Positions 38,036 through 38,739 of a stretch of 38,739 nucleotides of DNA are shown piece by piece. The stretch is from Candidatus Kaiserbacteria bacterium (GTDB lineage: Bacteria > Patescibacteriota > Minisyncoccia > Phycocordibacterales > UBA2100). Below the pieces are notes generated by a model. That model was not told where the DNA came from, did no database searches, and saw only the letters and a program-made list of their open reading frames with translations. A program made the translations under genes and the position numbers. The stretch lies in assembly GCA_003164215.1 (NCBI GenBank), contig PLSR01000010.1:1-38739 (forward strand). Direction: 5' to 3'. The stretch's first letter is position 1; each line of letters opens with the position of its first letter.

Positions 38036-38063
38036 TGGCGGGGGATCGAGAGATTCCCCGCCA
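38036..38063 (+). terminator. Terminator of the coiled-coil protein gene
   Basis: TGGCGGGGGATC-GAGA-GATTCCCCGCCA, 12-bp stem with one G-T pair. The T-tract is weak (CAACTTCTTA). Confidence 0.75.
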
Positions 38064-38146
38064 CAACTTCTTAAACACATTGCACATCTCTGTCATCTCG
38101 TGAGCTATCGCGGACTGACAGACCTGTACAAGGTCGAACGAACAAT

Positions 38147-38152
38147 GGAGGA
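38147..38152 (+). promoter_or_regulatory. Shine-Dalgarno of the secreted Cys-rich protein
   Basis: GGAGGA, 4 nt before the ATG at 38157. It decides that start over the longer frame from 38100. No convincing promoter is seen nearby. Confidence 0.8.
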
Positions 38153-38156
38153 ATTC

Positions 38157-38630
38157 ATGTCGTTCAAGTTCTTTTTAGCTACAATAGCCGCAAGTTCCGG
38201 CATTGCGTTGGCGTCCGCAACTCCCTCATTTGCATACGAAGGGGGTGATTGCACGACGAGTCACGCGTGTCATGTCCTCAGTGCAGGACGCGAGCGGGGC
38301 CGTACGCCGACGTGGTGCATCAGCATTCCTTTTGAGAAGAAGGGATCGGGCGAGATCGCGATGTTCGTGCTGCGGCACTTTGACCCTGACCGGATCCAAG
38401 ATCTGGATGCTCAAATCGCTGAGCCCGGCAATCTCATCTTCGCCGACTCGAAGATAACGGGTCCGAACGACGACTTCTGCCGTGGGCCGACCTACTTGGC
38501 CGGTGCGGGCGCCGTCGTTCTCTGCGACAAGAAGTTCGGAAGCGGATGGATCATGGGGGAGTCGCTCCAATACGCGATCAAGCATGGGCGCCCGCCGAAT
38601 GATCAGCCAGTCCATGTGGGGCGGTTCTGA
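38157..38630 (+). CDS. Secreted cysteine-containing protein, unknown
   Basis: 157 residues. Signal peptide 1-26 (MSFKFFLATIAASSGIALAS, cleavage near SFA-YEG). The mature part has five Cys (GGDC, HACH, PTWCI, DDFC, VVLC) and no membrane anchor, suggesting a disulfide-bonded extracellular protein. No family is recognised. Confidence 0.65.
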   Translation: MSFKFFLATIAASSGIALASATPSFAYEGGDCTTSHACHVLSAGRERGRTPTWCISIPFEKKGSGEIAMFVLRHFDPDRIQDLDAQIAEPGNLIFADSKITGPNDDFCRGPTYLAGAGAVVLCDKKFGSGWIMGESLQYAIKHGRPPNDQPVHVGRF

Positions 38631-38664
38631 AGAATGGAGCCACCGCATGTGCAGACGATTTGTA

Positions 38665-38699
38665 CGGGCACGGCTGATACGCTGTGCCCGTCTCTTTTC
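38665..38699 (+). terminator. Terminator of the secreted Cys-rich protein gene
   Basis: ACGGGCAC / GTGCCCGT, 8-bp stem with further inner pairs (GC/GC), then CTCTTTTC. The last 40 nt of the window show nothing more. Confidence 0.8.
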
Positions 38700-38739
38700 C
38701 CAAACAGGTAACTTCGAGGCCCAAAACAGAATCTAGGAG

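Noticed and set aside
38482-38736. Plus-strand frame at the right edge
   Set aside because: Shadow of the secreted Cys-containing protein running through its terminator.
1-38739. UGA read as glycine (SR1/Gracilibacteria code)
   Set aside because: Many intact genes end normally at TGA (e.g. 5717, 8610, 9234, 21576, 32611).
36050-38739. Right end as a contig misjoin from another organism
   Set aside because: Similar Shine-Dalgarno-led exported genes lie among core genes (28920-29474), so the style alone does not prove a misjoin; kept as a check under the finding.

Overview
The window looks like a chromosomal segment of a Candidate Phyla Radiation (Patescibacteria) bacterium, most likely of the Parcubacteria group. 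This is an inference from gene content and style: very large Ser/Thr/Gly-rich surface proteins with repeated GIGTxxP motifs, a transketolase split into two genes, PheS and PheT without their accessory tRNA-binding domains, short intergenic gaps, a sortase, and many genes whose -10 box lies only 5-10 nt before the ATG. TGA is an ordinary stop codon here, so the Gracilibacteria/SR1 recoding does not apply.

Layout. 1-5717: the 3' part of a giant surface protein and an overlapping penicillin-binding-type serine hydrolase. 5718-6744: a REP-associated tyrosine transposase (RAYT) island with six palindromes built on CCATGG-TGC-CCATGG; one is inside the transposase gene, and a second RAYT 3' end is left as a fragment. 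6745-9234: a secreted NHL/FN3/Gly-rich protein and a membrane-anchored protein. 9356-13439: a carbon block of GAPDH, RpiB, Rpe and split transketolase, followed by a Tat-exported unknown protein, a PfkB-family kinase on the other strand and a class II aldolase. 16949-18064: orphan response regulator, small membrane protein and cupin. 18112-23401: translation and cell-wall genes (bL25, a coiled-coil lytic transglycosylase, bL31, RF1, uS2, EF-Ts, a small membrane protein). 23572-23764: tRNA-Thr(UGU) followed by an inverted copy of its 3' end and three hairpins. 23848-25802 (minus): glycosyltransferase 2 and a thioredoxin-like membrane protein. 25868-28783: pheS, a small unknown gene and pheT. 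28920-36045: an exported ClpP-like protein (minus), gyrB, an N-formylglutamate amidohydrolase-like gene, a Tyr/Asn-tailed surface protein divergent from a sortase, and two unknown genes. 36159-38630: four single-gene units for small membrane or exported proteins.

Two modes of gene start are visible. Core genes mostly have a (often TG-extended) -10 box just before the ATG and no Shine-Dalgarno, predicting leaderless mRNAs. Several small exported or accessory genes (28920-29474 minus, the RAYT and the four units at the right end) instead have a leader and a purine-rich ribosome binding site, and the right-end set adds TTGACA promoters and hairpin terminators.

Most worth following up: the RAYT/REP island with a REP inside its own transposase; the two-mode start architecture; two long inverted repeats (20431-20538 and 23395-23520); the inverted copy of the tRNA-Thr 3' end; and the PheS/PheT pair reduced to its core.
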